A stretch of 64,000 bases of DNA from Polaromonas sp. SP1 (GTDB lineage: Bacteria; Pseudomonadota; Gammaproteobacteria; Burkholderiales; Burkholderiaceae_C), in assembly GCF_003711205.1 (NCBI RefSeq), contig NZ_CP031013.1, positions 992,001-1,056,000 of the forward strand. Reading direction: 5' to 3'. The notes under the pieces were generated by a model. The model was not told the origin of the DNA. It did not search any database and worked only from the letters and a program-made list of their open reading frames with translations. Positions within the stretch are counted from its first letter, which is position 1; each line of letters starts with the position of its first letter. Made by a program: the position numbers and the translations under genes. This document shows positions 1 through 7,754 of the stretch, piece after piece.

Positions 1-513
1 GAGCACCAGCACCGCGGCCGCCAGCGCCAGGCCCGCGCGGGTGCTGACCGCCTGCATCGCGGCAAGCCCCAGCAAGCCGGCAAACGCCAGCACCATGCCG
101 GCGCGGTCCCAGACCAGGCCCGCATCGTCAGGTTGCAGGTGGTAAGCCGCAGACACGGCCGTCGTCACCCACAAGCCGCCAAAAAAGAGCGCGGCCATGG
201 CTGCGGCAGCACCGCTGACGGCCCGCGCACGCACCGCCCGCAGCAGCGCCCACACACCCACCATGCCCCACAAGGCAAACGGCAGGTTGCTGATGACGTC
301 CATCGCATGCGGCAGCCCGCCCCAGCTGCGCTGGTCGGCAAAGGCGTGATAGTGCGAAGGCTGTGCCACTGAAGGGCCCAGCAGCGCCACCGTCAACAGC
401 AAAAGAACCACCGCGACGAGCGCACATTCGCGTCGCCAGACAAGCGCGGCCGGGCGCGCGTGCCACGGTAGCGGCTCGACCCGGCGGTGAGGGGTGATGG
501 GGGTGGTTTGCAT
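1..513 (-). CDS. Ceramidase-like (alkaline phytoceramidase/CREST) membrane protein, C-terminus off the window
   Basis: The minus strand is open for 171 codons from an ATG at 513 to the window edge without a stop, so the C-terminus is missing. A good Shine-Dalgarno (AAGGAG) lies just upstream of the ATG. After a hydrophobic helix (about residues 30-45) come the segments HYHAFADQRSWGG, DVISNLPFALWG, SAAYHLQPDD and VWDRAGMVLAF. These match the H-F-DQR / N-S-N-L-P-F / YH-x-P-D / WDR-P-M pattern of ceramidase-like integral membrane proteins. Family members hydrolyse amide bonds in lipids using membrane-embedded His/Asp residues; the substrate here is unknown. No partner gene is visible on this side. 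Confidence 0.75.
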   Translation of the reverse strand, partial: MQTTPITPHRRVEPLPWHARPAALVWRRECALVAVVLLLLTVALLGPSVAQPSHYHAFADQRSWGGLPHAMDVISNLPFALWGMVGVWALLRAVRARAVSGAAAAMAALFFGGLWVTTAVSAAYHLQPDDAGLVWDRAGMVLAFAGLLGLAAMQAVSTRAGLALAAAVLVL

Positions 514-626
514 GCGGGGCTCCTTGGGTTAAGTGAGCTGGACTGTGCCGGTCGCATAGGGTCAAAAGCATCAAAATTCAACCCAGTGCCAACCATTCAA
601 ACCCGAAGTACCGATAATCGATACCC

Positions 627-1358
627 ATGAGCACCACCGCCGACCTCGTCACCCTCCTCAAAAAAGAACTCAAGGCCGCCCGCATGACGTACGCGGACCT
701 GGCCGGCAAACTGGGCATGGCCGAATCCAGCGTCAAGCGCATGCTGGCCAAGGGCGATATGCCGCTGTCGCGCATTGACGCCATCTGCCGCGCGCTCAAG
801 CTCGACTTTGCCGACCTGGCCCGGCGCGTGGCCGACACACAGCCGCTGCTGGCGGAACTCACCGAATCACAGGAAAAAGCCGTAGTGGCAGACAAAAAGC
901 TGTTGCTGGCCGCCATTTGTGTGCTGTCGCAATGGACGCTGGAGCAGATCACCACCAGCTACCGGGTGTCGGAAGCCGAGTGCATCAAATACCTGGCGCA
1001 GCTGGACCGCATCGGCATCATTGAGCTCAAGCCCCTGAACCGCTACCGGCTCAAGCTGGCCAAGACTTTCCGCTGGCGCCCGCACGGCCCGGTGATGGAC
1101 TACTTCCGCGAGAACGCCTTGCTCGACTATTTTTCGGGCGGCTTTGACGGCAACGGCGAAGGCCTGCTGCTGGTGCACGGCTCCATCAGCCGCGGCCTGG
1201 CGCCTTCATTCCTGGAGCGCATGCAACGCGTTGCACAGGACTTTGCCCAGCAGCACCAGACCGACCAGAAGCTGGGGGAGAAGGACCGCGAGGGGTTCAC
1301 ACTCCTGTTGGCCATGCGCAGCTGGGAATTCGAAGCTTTTGCGGCGCTAAGAAGGTAA
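627..1358 (+). CDS. XRE-type helix-turn-helix transcriptional regulator
   Basis: This is a 243-residue protein. Residues 5-65 form an XRE/Cro-type HTH (MTYADLAGKLGMAESSVKRM reads as the helix-turn-helix). The rest contains a possible second winged-helix-like segment (about 90-145, with SEAECIKYLAQLDRIGIIEL) and a C-terminal region with no motif I recognise. It probably binds DNA through the N-terminal domain and senses something through the C-terminus. It is divergent from the ceramidase-like gene, with 113 bp between the start codons, so it could regulate that gene. The family is confident; the target and ligand are unknown. Confidence 0.8.
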   Translation: MSTTADLVTLLKKELKAARMTYADLAGKLGMAESSVKRMLAKGDMPLSRIDAICRALKLDFADLARRVADTQPLLAELTESQEKAVVADKKLLLAAICVLSQWTLEQITTSYRVSEAECIKYLAQLDRIGIIELKPLNRYRLKLAKTFRWRPHGPVMDYFRENALLDYFSGGFDGNGEGLLLVHGSISRGLAPSFLERMQRVAQDFAQQHQTDQKLGEKDREGFTLLLAMRSWEFEAFAALRR

Positions 1359-1369
1359 CACCCTCGTCC

Positions 1370-1465
1370 GGGGCTCACTTCGTGTAGCCCGTTCCCCCCT
1401 CAAGGGGGCGGCGCCTAGGGCCGGCGAAGCCAGACCCGTGGCGCCCGCTGGTATTCGGGTCGAGA
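1370..1465 (+). repeat. GC-rich intergenic repeat, copy 1 (divergent)
   Basis: It starts about 10 bp after the stop of the HTH regulator gene. It shares the blocks GCTCACTTCGTGTAG, a C-run/G-run hairpin (CCCCTCAAGGGGGC) and GGCGAAGCCAGACCCGTGGC with other copies near 2757, 11277, 13477 and 42412. The C-run/G-run stem could act as a transcription terminator. Confidence 0.6.
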
Positions 1466-1480
1466 GGCTGCCTGAGCCAT

Positions 1481-1575
1481 ATTGCATGCAATTACATTAG
1501 CTAACTAAGAAAATTTAGGGTTTACTGGTAATATTCAGCCAATTAAAGCTTGTGCGAGCATTTTGTGCATGCAAT
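1481..1575. promoter_or_regulatory. Two copies of TGCATGCAAT upstream of the M29-like gene
   Basis: A perfect 12-bp palindrome, ATTGCATGCAAT, sits at 1481-1492. A second TGCATGCAAT sits at 1566-1575, 83 bp further on and just before the proposed start codon at 1592. The AT-rich stretch between them (1493-1555) is the only promoter-like sequence in the gap. This arrangement suits a dimeric regulator binding both ends of the promoter. The regulator is unknown, and the role is inference from symmetry alone. Confidence 0.35.
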
Positions 1576-1591
1576 CTTCAACAACCCCACG

Positions 1592-2749
1592 ATGAACAAC
1601 ACCTCCACCTATGTCGGCCTGCCCATTCCGGTAGCCGCCAACCTGACCGACACCAAGTACTTTTTCCAGGCGCTGGACAACTTCTCGCGGGTGATGGCGA
1701 TACGCCCGGGGGACCGGGTGCTGATGCTGGCGGACCCGTTGCTGGACCCACGTGTCATTGACGCCGTGATCGGCATTGCCAAATCGCGCGGCGCGGAAGT
1801 GCGTATCTATATGGAGCCGAGCACGCAGGTCACTGCGGTGCCCGAGGAAGTGCACGCCATGCTGAAGAAGGCCACCTTTGTGGTGTCAACCTGGTTTTGC
1901 TCCATCCTGGATCCGCTGTGCATCAACCTGCGCCGCGCCGGGCAGCGCTGGGTGAAGATCACCTACTTTCGCAACCTGGATTTGCTGCATACACCGCAGG
2001 CGCGTTTTCCGGTCGATGTCATCGGCGAGATCATCCGCGGCACGGCCAGCCGTTACCCGACCGAGGGCGACTTCGACCTGCGCTTCACCGACGCACGCGG
2101 CAGCGATTTCCGCATCAGCTTCACGCAGGCGATGCGCGCCAACCAGTTGTCCACCAACCGCTGGCGCGGCCAGATGACGGCCGAGGAAGACGGTTGTTAT
2201 GTGCACTACCTGCCTACGCACGGGCCCAACCTGTGGGACCACAACTCGGTCAAGAACGACTTCAAGGCCGTGGTGCCCATGGCCGGTGTGCTGTACCCGC
2301 AATGGGCGGTCGGCTTTGCCAAGCCGTTTGAAGAAAAAATCGCCGTGCGCTTTGAGGGCGACACGATTTCGTCCGTTGACGGCATTTCGGAAGAAGCCGT
2401 GATCCTGCGCGAGATGCTGGTCGGCGGCCGCATGATTGAAGGCGGCGGCTGCGGCTTTAACCCCAAGGCGCCGCGCCACACGGTGTACCCGGCCGGCTCC
2501 AACGCACCCGGCGCGCTGCACTTCGGCATCGACCTGGCGAAGCCCAGCGACTACATCCGCCGCGTCATGCCCGACTGGGAAGAGCCGCCGGTGCACATGG
2601 ACCTGATCACGCTGGACGGCACCGTAACCGCGGGCAACAACACCTTGATCAAGGACGGCTTTTTGTGCGCGCTGCGCGATCCGTCGGTGGTGGCGATGGC
2701 CGCGCGTTACGGCGACCCCGTGGAGCTACTCGAAGCCCAGTTCTTATAA
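1592..2749 (+). CDS. M29 aminopeptidase-like / NicX-like metal-dependent enzyme
   Basis: The protein is 385 residues from the ATG at 1592; an in-frame upstream start at 1550 would add 14 residues but spans the TGCATGCAAT copy. The C-terminal part has the pattern GFNPKAPRH, LHFGID and VHMDLITLDGTV, which resembles the metal-binding region of peptidase M29 (aminopeptidase T) and the related 2,5-dihydroxypyridine 5,6-dioxygenase NicX group. The first 130 residues fit the Rossmann-like N-terminal domain of these proteins. No catabolic partner genes are adjacent, so peptidase and ring-cleaving dioxygenase cannot be told apart. It stands alone and is followed by a repeat. Confidence 0.6.
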   Translation: MNNTSTYVGLPIPVAANLTDTKYFFQALDNFSRVMAIRPGDRVLMLADPLLDPRVIDAVIGIAKSRGAEVRIYMEPSTQVTAVPEEVHAMLKKATFVVSTWFCSILDPLCINLRRAGQRWVKITYFRNLDLLHTPQARFPVDVIGEIIRGTASRYPTEGDFDLRFTDARGSDFRISFTQAMRANQLSTNRWRGQMTAEEDGCYVHYLPTHGPNLWDHNSVKNDFKAVVPMAGVLYPQWAVGFAKPFEEKIAVRFEGDTISSVDGISEEAVILREMLVGGRMIEGGGCGFNPKAPRHTVYPAGSNAPGALHFGIDLAKPSDYIRRVMPDWEEPPVHMDLITLDGTVTAGNNTLIKDGFLCALRDPSVVAMAARYGDPVELLEAQFL

Positions 2750-2756
2750 GACCTCA

Positions 2757-2835
2757 CGGTCCCCTCAAGCCGGGTGCCGCGGTCCGGCTTTGCCGGCCGA
2801 AAGGCACCGTCCCCTGAAAGGGGAAAAGGCGCTAC
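2757..2835. repeat. GC-rich intergenic repeat, copy 2 (divergent)
   Basis: It lies between two convergent genes, 7 bp after the stop of the M29-like gene. It contains CCGGCTTTGCCGGCCGAAAGG and the stem CCCCTGAAAGGGG. It resembles the other GC-rich elements in layout but is the least similar copy. It may serve as a bidirectional terminator. Confidence 0.45.
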
Positions 2836-2863
2836 ACGCATTGAACGTCCGATAGGTGTAAGC

Positions 2864-4156
2864 CTATTGGAGTGCTGTAAACACCGTGAGAACACCGGTA
2901 TAGCCATAGAGATGGTGTCGCGCGATTTCGCCACCGGCGAAAAAACCCACCAGCGGTACATCACCCAAGGCACGCCGCACGATCTGCATCTCGGCGCTGG
3001 GCGCGCCAAAGTGCGGGCCGCCGCGGCCTGAGCAGCTGACGTAAATCGCGCCGGCGATGCGCCGCGCTGCATGCGGCGCCGATTCGGCCTCCGAAGCGCT
3101 CAAGGCGCTGGCAATTTCCAGCGTCACCTCTTCGGGCTCCAGTTCTTCACGGATCTCGGCACACACGCGGACCAGGTCGGCGCGTGCGGCCTCCATGTTG
3201 CGCTCGCAAAAAGCCAGCATCATGCCCACGGCCGGCACTTCGGCAATGGCGATGCCGCGGCGCGCCGGGTCCAGCCCGATCAGGTGGCGCACCCGCACCT
3301 CGGCGCCGAACTGGCCCGCCCGACGTGATGCGGCCTGGGCCGCGCCGTCGTTGGGAATGTCGTCCGGGCGGGTCAGGCCGACCAGCGTGGTGCGCACTTT
3401 GGCCAGCGCCTCGCGCGGTTCATCAAGCGACACCCCCAGGTCCGCCAGCATGACGTCAAGCGCTGGCTTGCCGTCCAGCCCGGTCACCACATTGGATTCG
3501 CAGGCGGTGATTTCATGGTCTGCCGACACCGGCCGGCAGCCCTGGGTGATGCGCGACATCAGCGCCGCGCCCTGGCCGAAGGCCACACCGCTCAGGCCGC
3601 CGCTGAACACGCCGCCCGCCGCCCCCTGCCCCTTGACGTTGCCATGCCCGCTGAGCGCGAACTGCACCGTGCTGGATCGGCTGGAGGCCAGGCCGCCGAA
3701 CACGTAGCCGCTGCCGGTGCGCTGGGCCATCTCGTCAATCAGTTCGGCCACATCGGGCGTGCCGGCATCCGCATGCACCAGCGCGGTGTGCGCCTTGAAG
3801 CGGCCGCTGCTGGCCGGCGGCAAGGGCGACACGCCGGAGAACACGCGGTACTGGTCGTGCGGCAGCTCGCACAGCATGACCGTGAGGGCCGGCTCGTCAA
3901 AGTATTCGACGTTGTTGGATGCGATGCCCACGCCCACCGTGCCGCTCCAGTCGGTGATGTCGGGCAGTTCGGCGCTCAGGTGGTCGAGGATGTCCTGCGC
4001 ATGGGCCGCGTAGTGGTCGGTGATGTAGAGCAGCGCCAGCGTGGGCGAGCTGGCGTAGCCGGGCAGCGCCAGGTAGGCGCGCAGCTGCGCCAGCACAAGG
4101 CCGGCCGCCATCTGCCATTGCGGGTGGGTGGCGTGGCCGTAGGGAAAGAGTTTCAT
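2864..4156 (-). CDS. FIST domain sensory protein
   Basis: This is a 430-residue soluble protein. It has an N-terminal FIST_N domain (about 35-215, with LALLYITDHYAAHAQDIL early and the GYVFGGLASSR segment) and a C-terminal FIST_C domain (about 220-400, ending in PLVGFFAGGEIA). FIST proteins are thought to bind small ligands, possibly amino acids, and often work with signalling proteins. Here it is the third gene of a leftward cluster behind phaM and a 2OG-oxygenase-like gene, 29 bp after the latter, so it is probably cotranscribed. No kinase or cyclase domain is attached. The family call is strong; the role is unknown. Confidence 0.85.
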   Translation of the reverse strand: MKLFPYGHATHPQWQMAAGLVLAQLRAYLALPGYASSPTLALLYITDHYAAHAQDILDHLSAELPDITDWSGTVGVGIASNNVEYFDEPALTVMLCELPHDQYRVFSGVSPLPPASSGRFKAHTALVHADAGTPDVAELIDEMAQRTGSGYVFGGLASSRSSTVQFALSGHGNVKGQGAAGGVFSGGLSGVAFGQGAALMSRITQGCRPVSADHEITACESNVVTGLDGKPALDVMLADLGVSLDEPREALAKVRTTLVGLTRPDDIPNDGAAQAASRRAGQFGAEVRVRHLIGLDPARRGIAIAEVPAVGMMLAFCERNMEAARADLVRVCAEIREELEPEEVTLEIASALSASEAESAPHAARRIAGAIYVSCSGRGGPHFGAPSAEMQIVRRALGDVPLVGFFAGGEIARHHLYGYTGVLTVFTALQ

Positions 4157-4185
4157 GGTTTGCGGATTGAAAGGATGAACGCAAA

Positions 4186-4770
4186 TTACAGGAAATTGAA
4201 TGACAGCGAAACCCTTGGGGCCTTGTTGCTCCCGACCTGGACCATATGCCTCAGGGACGACCTGAAAATCAGCAGCATCCGCTCTTTGGCGGCATACGTG
4301 CAGGACGTGTAGGTAAACATGTTCCGGGACTCGATGTCCTTGACGGGAAACATGTCGAGCTCGGGTTTTTCAAACGCGACCGGGCCTGCGCCTTCCGGGC
4401 TGGAGGCGTAGTAGATCGCGCTGAAGACACTGTTCGGATGGACGTGGTACTCCTGGTAGGAATGCTCCCTGCCCACGTTGAACCAGGCGGAGGAGCACTG
4501 GTACAGGTGGGAAGAGTTGTACACCTTGGCAAATTCATTCACCCGGCTGGTGACTTCGCCCAGGATGACACTGAAGTCCGGGTCGGCAAACAGGTCGTAG
4601 GTGCCACGCGAGTTGTAGGTGTTGCACTTCCAGCCCTTGCCGCCGGATTCAACGGTTTCCGACAAAGCCAGGCTTTTGTCGAGGACTGTTTTGTTCTGCG
4701 CTTCGGAAACGATGTCGTCCGCCCGGTAAATGCAGGTGGGAAACCAGGTGTCGATAACAGCGTTGCTCAT
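4186..4770 (-). CDS. Putative 2OG-Fe(II) oxygenase (TIGR02466-like)
   Basis: The protein has 194 residues. The double-stranded beta-helix signature of the TIGR02466-type family is visible: YHVHPNSVFSAIYYAS supplies the first metal-ligand region, and MLLIFRSSLRHMVQVGSN with RVSLSFNF supplies the distal His and the 2-oxoglutarate-binding Arg. The N-terminal FPTCIYRAD is also typical. Members are predicted Fe(II)/2-oxoglutarate dioxygenases, often encoded in phages and bacteria, with unknown substrates. Its ATG overlaps the stop codon of phaM (TAATG), which implies translational coupling. A role in modifying a protein of the PHA granule is only a guess from context. Confidence 0.75.
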   Translation of the reverse strand: MSNAVIDTWFPTCIYRADDIVSEAQNKTVLDKSLALSETVESGGKGWKCNTYNSRGTYDLFADPDFSVILGEVTSRVNEFAKVYNSSHLYQCSSAWFNVGREHSYQEYHVHPNSVFSAIYYASSPEGAGPVAFEKPELDMFPVKDIESRNMFTYTSCTYAAKERMLLIFRSSLRHMVQVGSNKAPRVSLSFNFL

Positions 4771-5633
4771 TAGCGGGGGGATTTACGGGCGGCCGGTTTG
4801 GCCTTTGCCTTGGGCTTTGGTTTGGTGGCCGTTTTGGCGGCGGTCTTGCTGGCGGTCTTGCCGGCAGCCGGCGTGGGCCAGCCCTGGCTGCTGCGCAGCG
4901 CCGTGTTCATGGCCGCGCGACCGGCGCCTGCCACCGTCTTGCCGGCCGTTTCGGCCATGTTGCGGGCCATGCCTGTGGCCACGCCGGTGGCGGTTTTCAT
5001 CGCGTCTTTGGCCAGGCCGGTGGCCAGGCTCTTCGTCGTATCCATCGCCGTCTTTTTGGCGGCGTCCTTCATCGCATCGGTGGCAATCGCCTGGAACTGC
5101 TGGGTGAGCGCGCCCCACCACTGCATCGGGTCGACCACGCCGGCCGGCGGCGCAGCGGCCTTGCCCGCGGCGGGCGCTTTGGCTTTTGATTTGGCGGCGG
5201 GCTTGGCCGTGCCAAAGCTCGTCGGCGGAACCTCCAGCCCCGAGAAGGTGCGGGCCTTGTCGGCCACACGCTGCACGCCGCCGGCCACGCTGTCGGCGAC
5301 CTTGAGCTTGAAGGCGTTGGCGACATCGCCCATGTTGAAGTTCATGCCCTTGAGGGTGGCCAGCGTCATCTTCTGCACTTCGAGTGCCTGGATGGTGGCC
5401 TTGAGGGCGGTGGCGTTCTGGTCGAGCCAGAACTGCACGGCCTTGAGTTCTTCGATGCGTTTGTCGAGCTCTTCAACGTTGAGCGTGGGCGCCACCCAGT
5501 TGCCGAGGTTGGGCAGCTGGGGAATGTTCTGCGTGGCGCTGCCGGCCGCCTGCTTGGCCAGGTTCTGCAAAAAATCGAAGCCGGGCACCAGCTTGCCAAA
5601 GCCGGGGAAAGAAGGATTGTCTGCGTCACTCAT
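4770..5633 (-). CDS. phaM: PhaM-like polyhydroxyalkanoate granule protein
   Basis: The protein has 287 residues. The N-terminal 105 residues carry the conserved segments FGKLVPGFDFLQNLAK, NWVAPTLNVEELDKRIEEL and IQALEVQKMTLATLKGMNF found in PhaM, the PHA synthase activator of Cupriavidus. The C-terminus is a long Ala/Lys/Pro tract (AAKTATKPKPKAKAKPAARK), like the DNA-binding histone-like tail of PhaM. In the characterised system PhaM activates PhaC, tethers granules to the nucleoid and helps distribute them between daughter cells. No phaC, phaA or phaB gene is in the window. It is the first gene of a leftward cluster with the 2OG-oxygenase-like and FIST genes. Confidence 0.85.
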   Translation of the reverse strand: MSDADNPSFPGFGKLVPGFDFLQNLAKQAAGSATQNIPQLPNLGNWVAPTLNVEELDKRIEELKAVQFWLDQNATALKATIQALEVQKMTLATLKGMNFNMGDVANAFKLKVADSVAGGVQRVADKARTFSGLEVPPTSFGTAKPAAKSKAKAPAAGKAAAPPAGVVDPMQWWGALTQQFQAIATDAMKDAAKKTAMDTTKSLATGLAKDAMKTATGVATGMARNMAETAGKTVAGAGRAAMNTALRSSQGWPTPAAGKTASKTAAKTATKPKPKAKAKPAARKSPR

Positions 5634-5801
5634 GAATGTCTCCTGGCAAGTTGTGCGTTATTGCATCGATCATGGGGCTGCCGGGACGGGCCGGCCACAC
5701 CTTCATTGTGCAGCGCCCCGGCGGCGCGTCAACCGGTTTTTGTCCTCCCAAGCAGTGAACGGCACAACCAGCCGGATCAACCACGCCCGCCCGGTTTTTA
5801 T

Positions 5802-5866
5802 GATCAAAACAGGCTGTAGCCCGCATACATCATTGACAGTATGCTCTTTATTTAATAGCAATCACC
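5802..5866. repeat. GATAGCT/TTAATAGC-type dispersed repeat, intergenic copy
   Basis: It lies in the 313-bp gap between the divergent phaM and marC genes. The copy reads GATCAAAACAGGCTGTAGCCC, then a variable centre, then GCTCTTTATTTAATAGCAATC. The same end sequences occur at 10006, 38596, 39523, 40500 and 61654. The rest of the gap (5634-5801 and 5867-5946) holds no gene that I can see and must contain the phaM and marC promoters. Confidence 0.6.
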
Positions 5867-5946
5867 TCACAACCCCGCAACAAAGCGAAGCATCGCAGGG
5901 AAGGCAAACGCCCGCCAAAACGCGGTCGCCCTGCTAAGCTTGCGCC

Positions 5947-6552
5947 ATGGCCTACACCTTTGCTTCTGCCACCGTGCTGCTGCTGCTCATCACGGACCCG
6001 TTCGGCAACATCCCCATCTTTGCCAACGCCCTCAAGGGCGTGGCGCCCGAGCGGCGCATGTACGTCATCCTGCGCGAAGTGCTGATCGCGTTTTTGCTGC
6101 TGCTGGCTTTCATGTTTGTCGGCGACGGTTTCCTGCGCCTGATGAACCTCAGCGACCTCTCGCTGCAGATCGCCGGCGCCGTCGTCATGTTCCTGATCGC
6201 GCTGCGCATGATTTTCCCGTCCGACCAGCCCGAGTCCGCGCCCCTGCAGGGCGAGCCGCTGATCGTGCCGCTGGCCATCCCCGCGCTGGCCGGCCCGTCG
6301 GCGCTGGCCACCGTGATGCTGCTGGTGTCGCAGGCGCCGGAGCGGCGGCTGGAGTGGATTGCCGCACTCTGCGTGACCATGGCGGTGTGCGCGGTGGTGC
6401 TGGTGCTGTCCGAGCGCATCCAGCGCGTGGCAGGCGACCGCGTGATGATGGCGTTTGAGCGGCTCATGGGCCTGATCCTCGTGGCGATTTCGGTCGAGAT
6501 GTTTTTGCGCGGCATACGCCTCTTCATCACCCAGACAGGGGCCGCCGCATGA
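5947..6552 (+). CDS. MarC family inner membrane protein
   Basis: This is a 201-residue integral membrane protein with six predicted helices. The MarC/YhgN/YchE family hallmark near the N-terminus (LLLLITDPFGNIPIF) and the mid-protein segment PLAIPALAGPSALATVML are both present. The family was once linked to multiple antibiotic resistance, but that was not supported; transport function is unproven. Its stop overlaps the start of the next gene (ATGA), so the two are probably translated together. Confidence 0.88.
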   Translation: MAYTFASATVLLLLITDPFGNIPIFANALKGVAPERRMYVILREVLIAFLLLLAFMFVGDGFLRLMNLSDLSLQIAGAVVMFLIALRMIFPSDQPESAPLQGEPLIVPLAIPALAGPSALATVMLLVSQAPERRLEWIAALCVTMAVCAVVLVLSERIQRVAGDRVMMAFERLMGLILVAISVEMFLRGIRLFITQTGAAA

Positions 6553-7727
6553 TCGCCGCGCACCGCCTCGCGTTGCTCGGCCTCTGCCTGCTGGCGCCGG
6601 CCTGGGCGCATGCGGTGCAGGACTGCGAAGTCAACGGCGAAAGCGTTAACCCCAATCACGGCGGCACCACCGCCGGCAAGACCGGCCTCATGCGCTGCAA
6701 GGACCGCGACTCCGGCCAGATGGTGCGTGAGCAGGAACTGCAGAACGGCAAGTTCATGGGCGTGGTGCGCTACTACGGCGAAGGCAAACTGCAGCGCGAC
6801 TACAGCGTGAACGAGCGCGGCAACCAGCACGGCCGCTCGCGCGAATTTGCGCCCGGCGGGCAGGTGCTGCGCGACAGCACTTATGAAAACGGCAGCCAGG
6901 TCGGCCTGTCGCGCAGCTTTCACGCCAACGGCCAATTGCAGCGCATCACCTTTTACGCCTTGCGTGAGAGCGGCGGCTCCAGTACCGAGCAGGCGTACGC
7001 CGAGTTCAACGACCGCGGCCAGCTGCAATACATGCGCTGCGGCGACAAGGCCTTGCTGGCGCCCCCGGCAGACGACGCCCGCTGGTGCGGCTTTTCAGGC
7101 GGCGCCTCGCAGGTCGAGCTCTTTAACAGCAAAGGCGTGCTGAACGCCCGCAGCAGCTACCTGGCGGGCAAACGCATTCGCCACGAAACACTGGGCGACA
7201 GCGGCAAGCCGGACTACCAGGACGAGGTGTCAGGCAGCACGCGCACCGAGCGCTTCTTCAACAACGCCGGCACCAAGCGGCGCGAAGTGCGGTGGCTGCT
7301 GGACAGCCAGACGCTGCGGAATTCATTCAAGGAGCGCGAGCAGGAATTTGCCGACAGCGGCACCCTGACGCGCGACAGGCAATGGTCCGGCGGCAAGCCG
7401 GTGAGCGACCAGGCTTTTTACCTGAACGGCCAGCCCCGCAGCAAAACCGAATTCGGCGGCGAGGGCGACAGCGCCTGGCTGCAAACCACCGAGTACTTCG
7501 ACAGCGGAAAGATCGCCCGCACCGGCCGCTTCAGCGCGGGCAACCGCTACCGCCAGCTCCCGCTGGGCACGCACCAGCACTTCAACGAGGCCGGCAAGCT
7601 GGTGGGTGAATCGAGCTACGACGAGCGCGGGCGCATTACGCGCGAGAAGGCTTGGGATGACGAAGGAAAACTGATGCGCGACGATGCCGTGTTCGAGGAT
7701 GGGTCGCGCAAAGCCTTTGCCAGGTAG
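6549..7727 (+). CDS. Exported YwqK/MORN-2 repeat protein
   Basis: The protein has 392 residues and a clear Sec signal peptide (hydrophobic core LALLGLCLLAPAWAHA, cleavage near residue 22). The mature part is a series of about 20-24 residue units of the G-x-L-x-R-x-x-x-x-x-x-G type, for example GEGKLQRDYSVNERGNQHGR, GGQVLRDSTYENGSQ and EAGKLVGESSYDERGRITRE. These are YwqK/MORN_2 repeats, which form beta-hairpin ladders. In some bacteria such proteins are annotated as antitoxins, but no toxin gene is next to this one. It overlaps marC by four bases. The periplasmic location is inferred from the signal peptide. Confidence 0.75.
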   Translation: MIAAHRLALLGLCLLAPAWAHAVQDCEVNGESVNPNHGGTTAGKTGLMRCKDRDSGQMVREQELQNGKFMGVVRYYGEGKLQRDYSVNERGNQHGRSREFAPGGQVLRDSTYENGSQVGLSRSFHANGQLQRITFYALRESGGSSTEQAYAEFNDRGQLQYMRCGDKALLAPPADDARWCGFSGGASQVELFNSKGVLNARSSYLAGKRIRHETLGDSGKPDYQDEVSGSTRTERFFNNAGTKRREVRWLLDSQTLRNSFKEREQEFADSGTLTRDRQWSGGKPVSDQAFYLNGQPRSKTEFGGEGDSAWLQTTEYFDSGKIARTGRFSAGNRYRQLPLGTHQHFNEAGKLVGESSYDERGRITREKAWDDEGKLMRDDAVFEDGSRKAFAR

Positions 7728-7754
7728 CCCTCGCGCTCATTGAGTTCGTGCGGC

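Noticed and set aside
6549..7727. Antitoxin of a toxin-antitoxin pair, as YwqK proteins are sometimes labelled
   Set aside because: It is exported, overlaps marC, and no toxin-like gene is adjacent.
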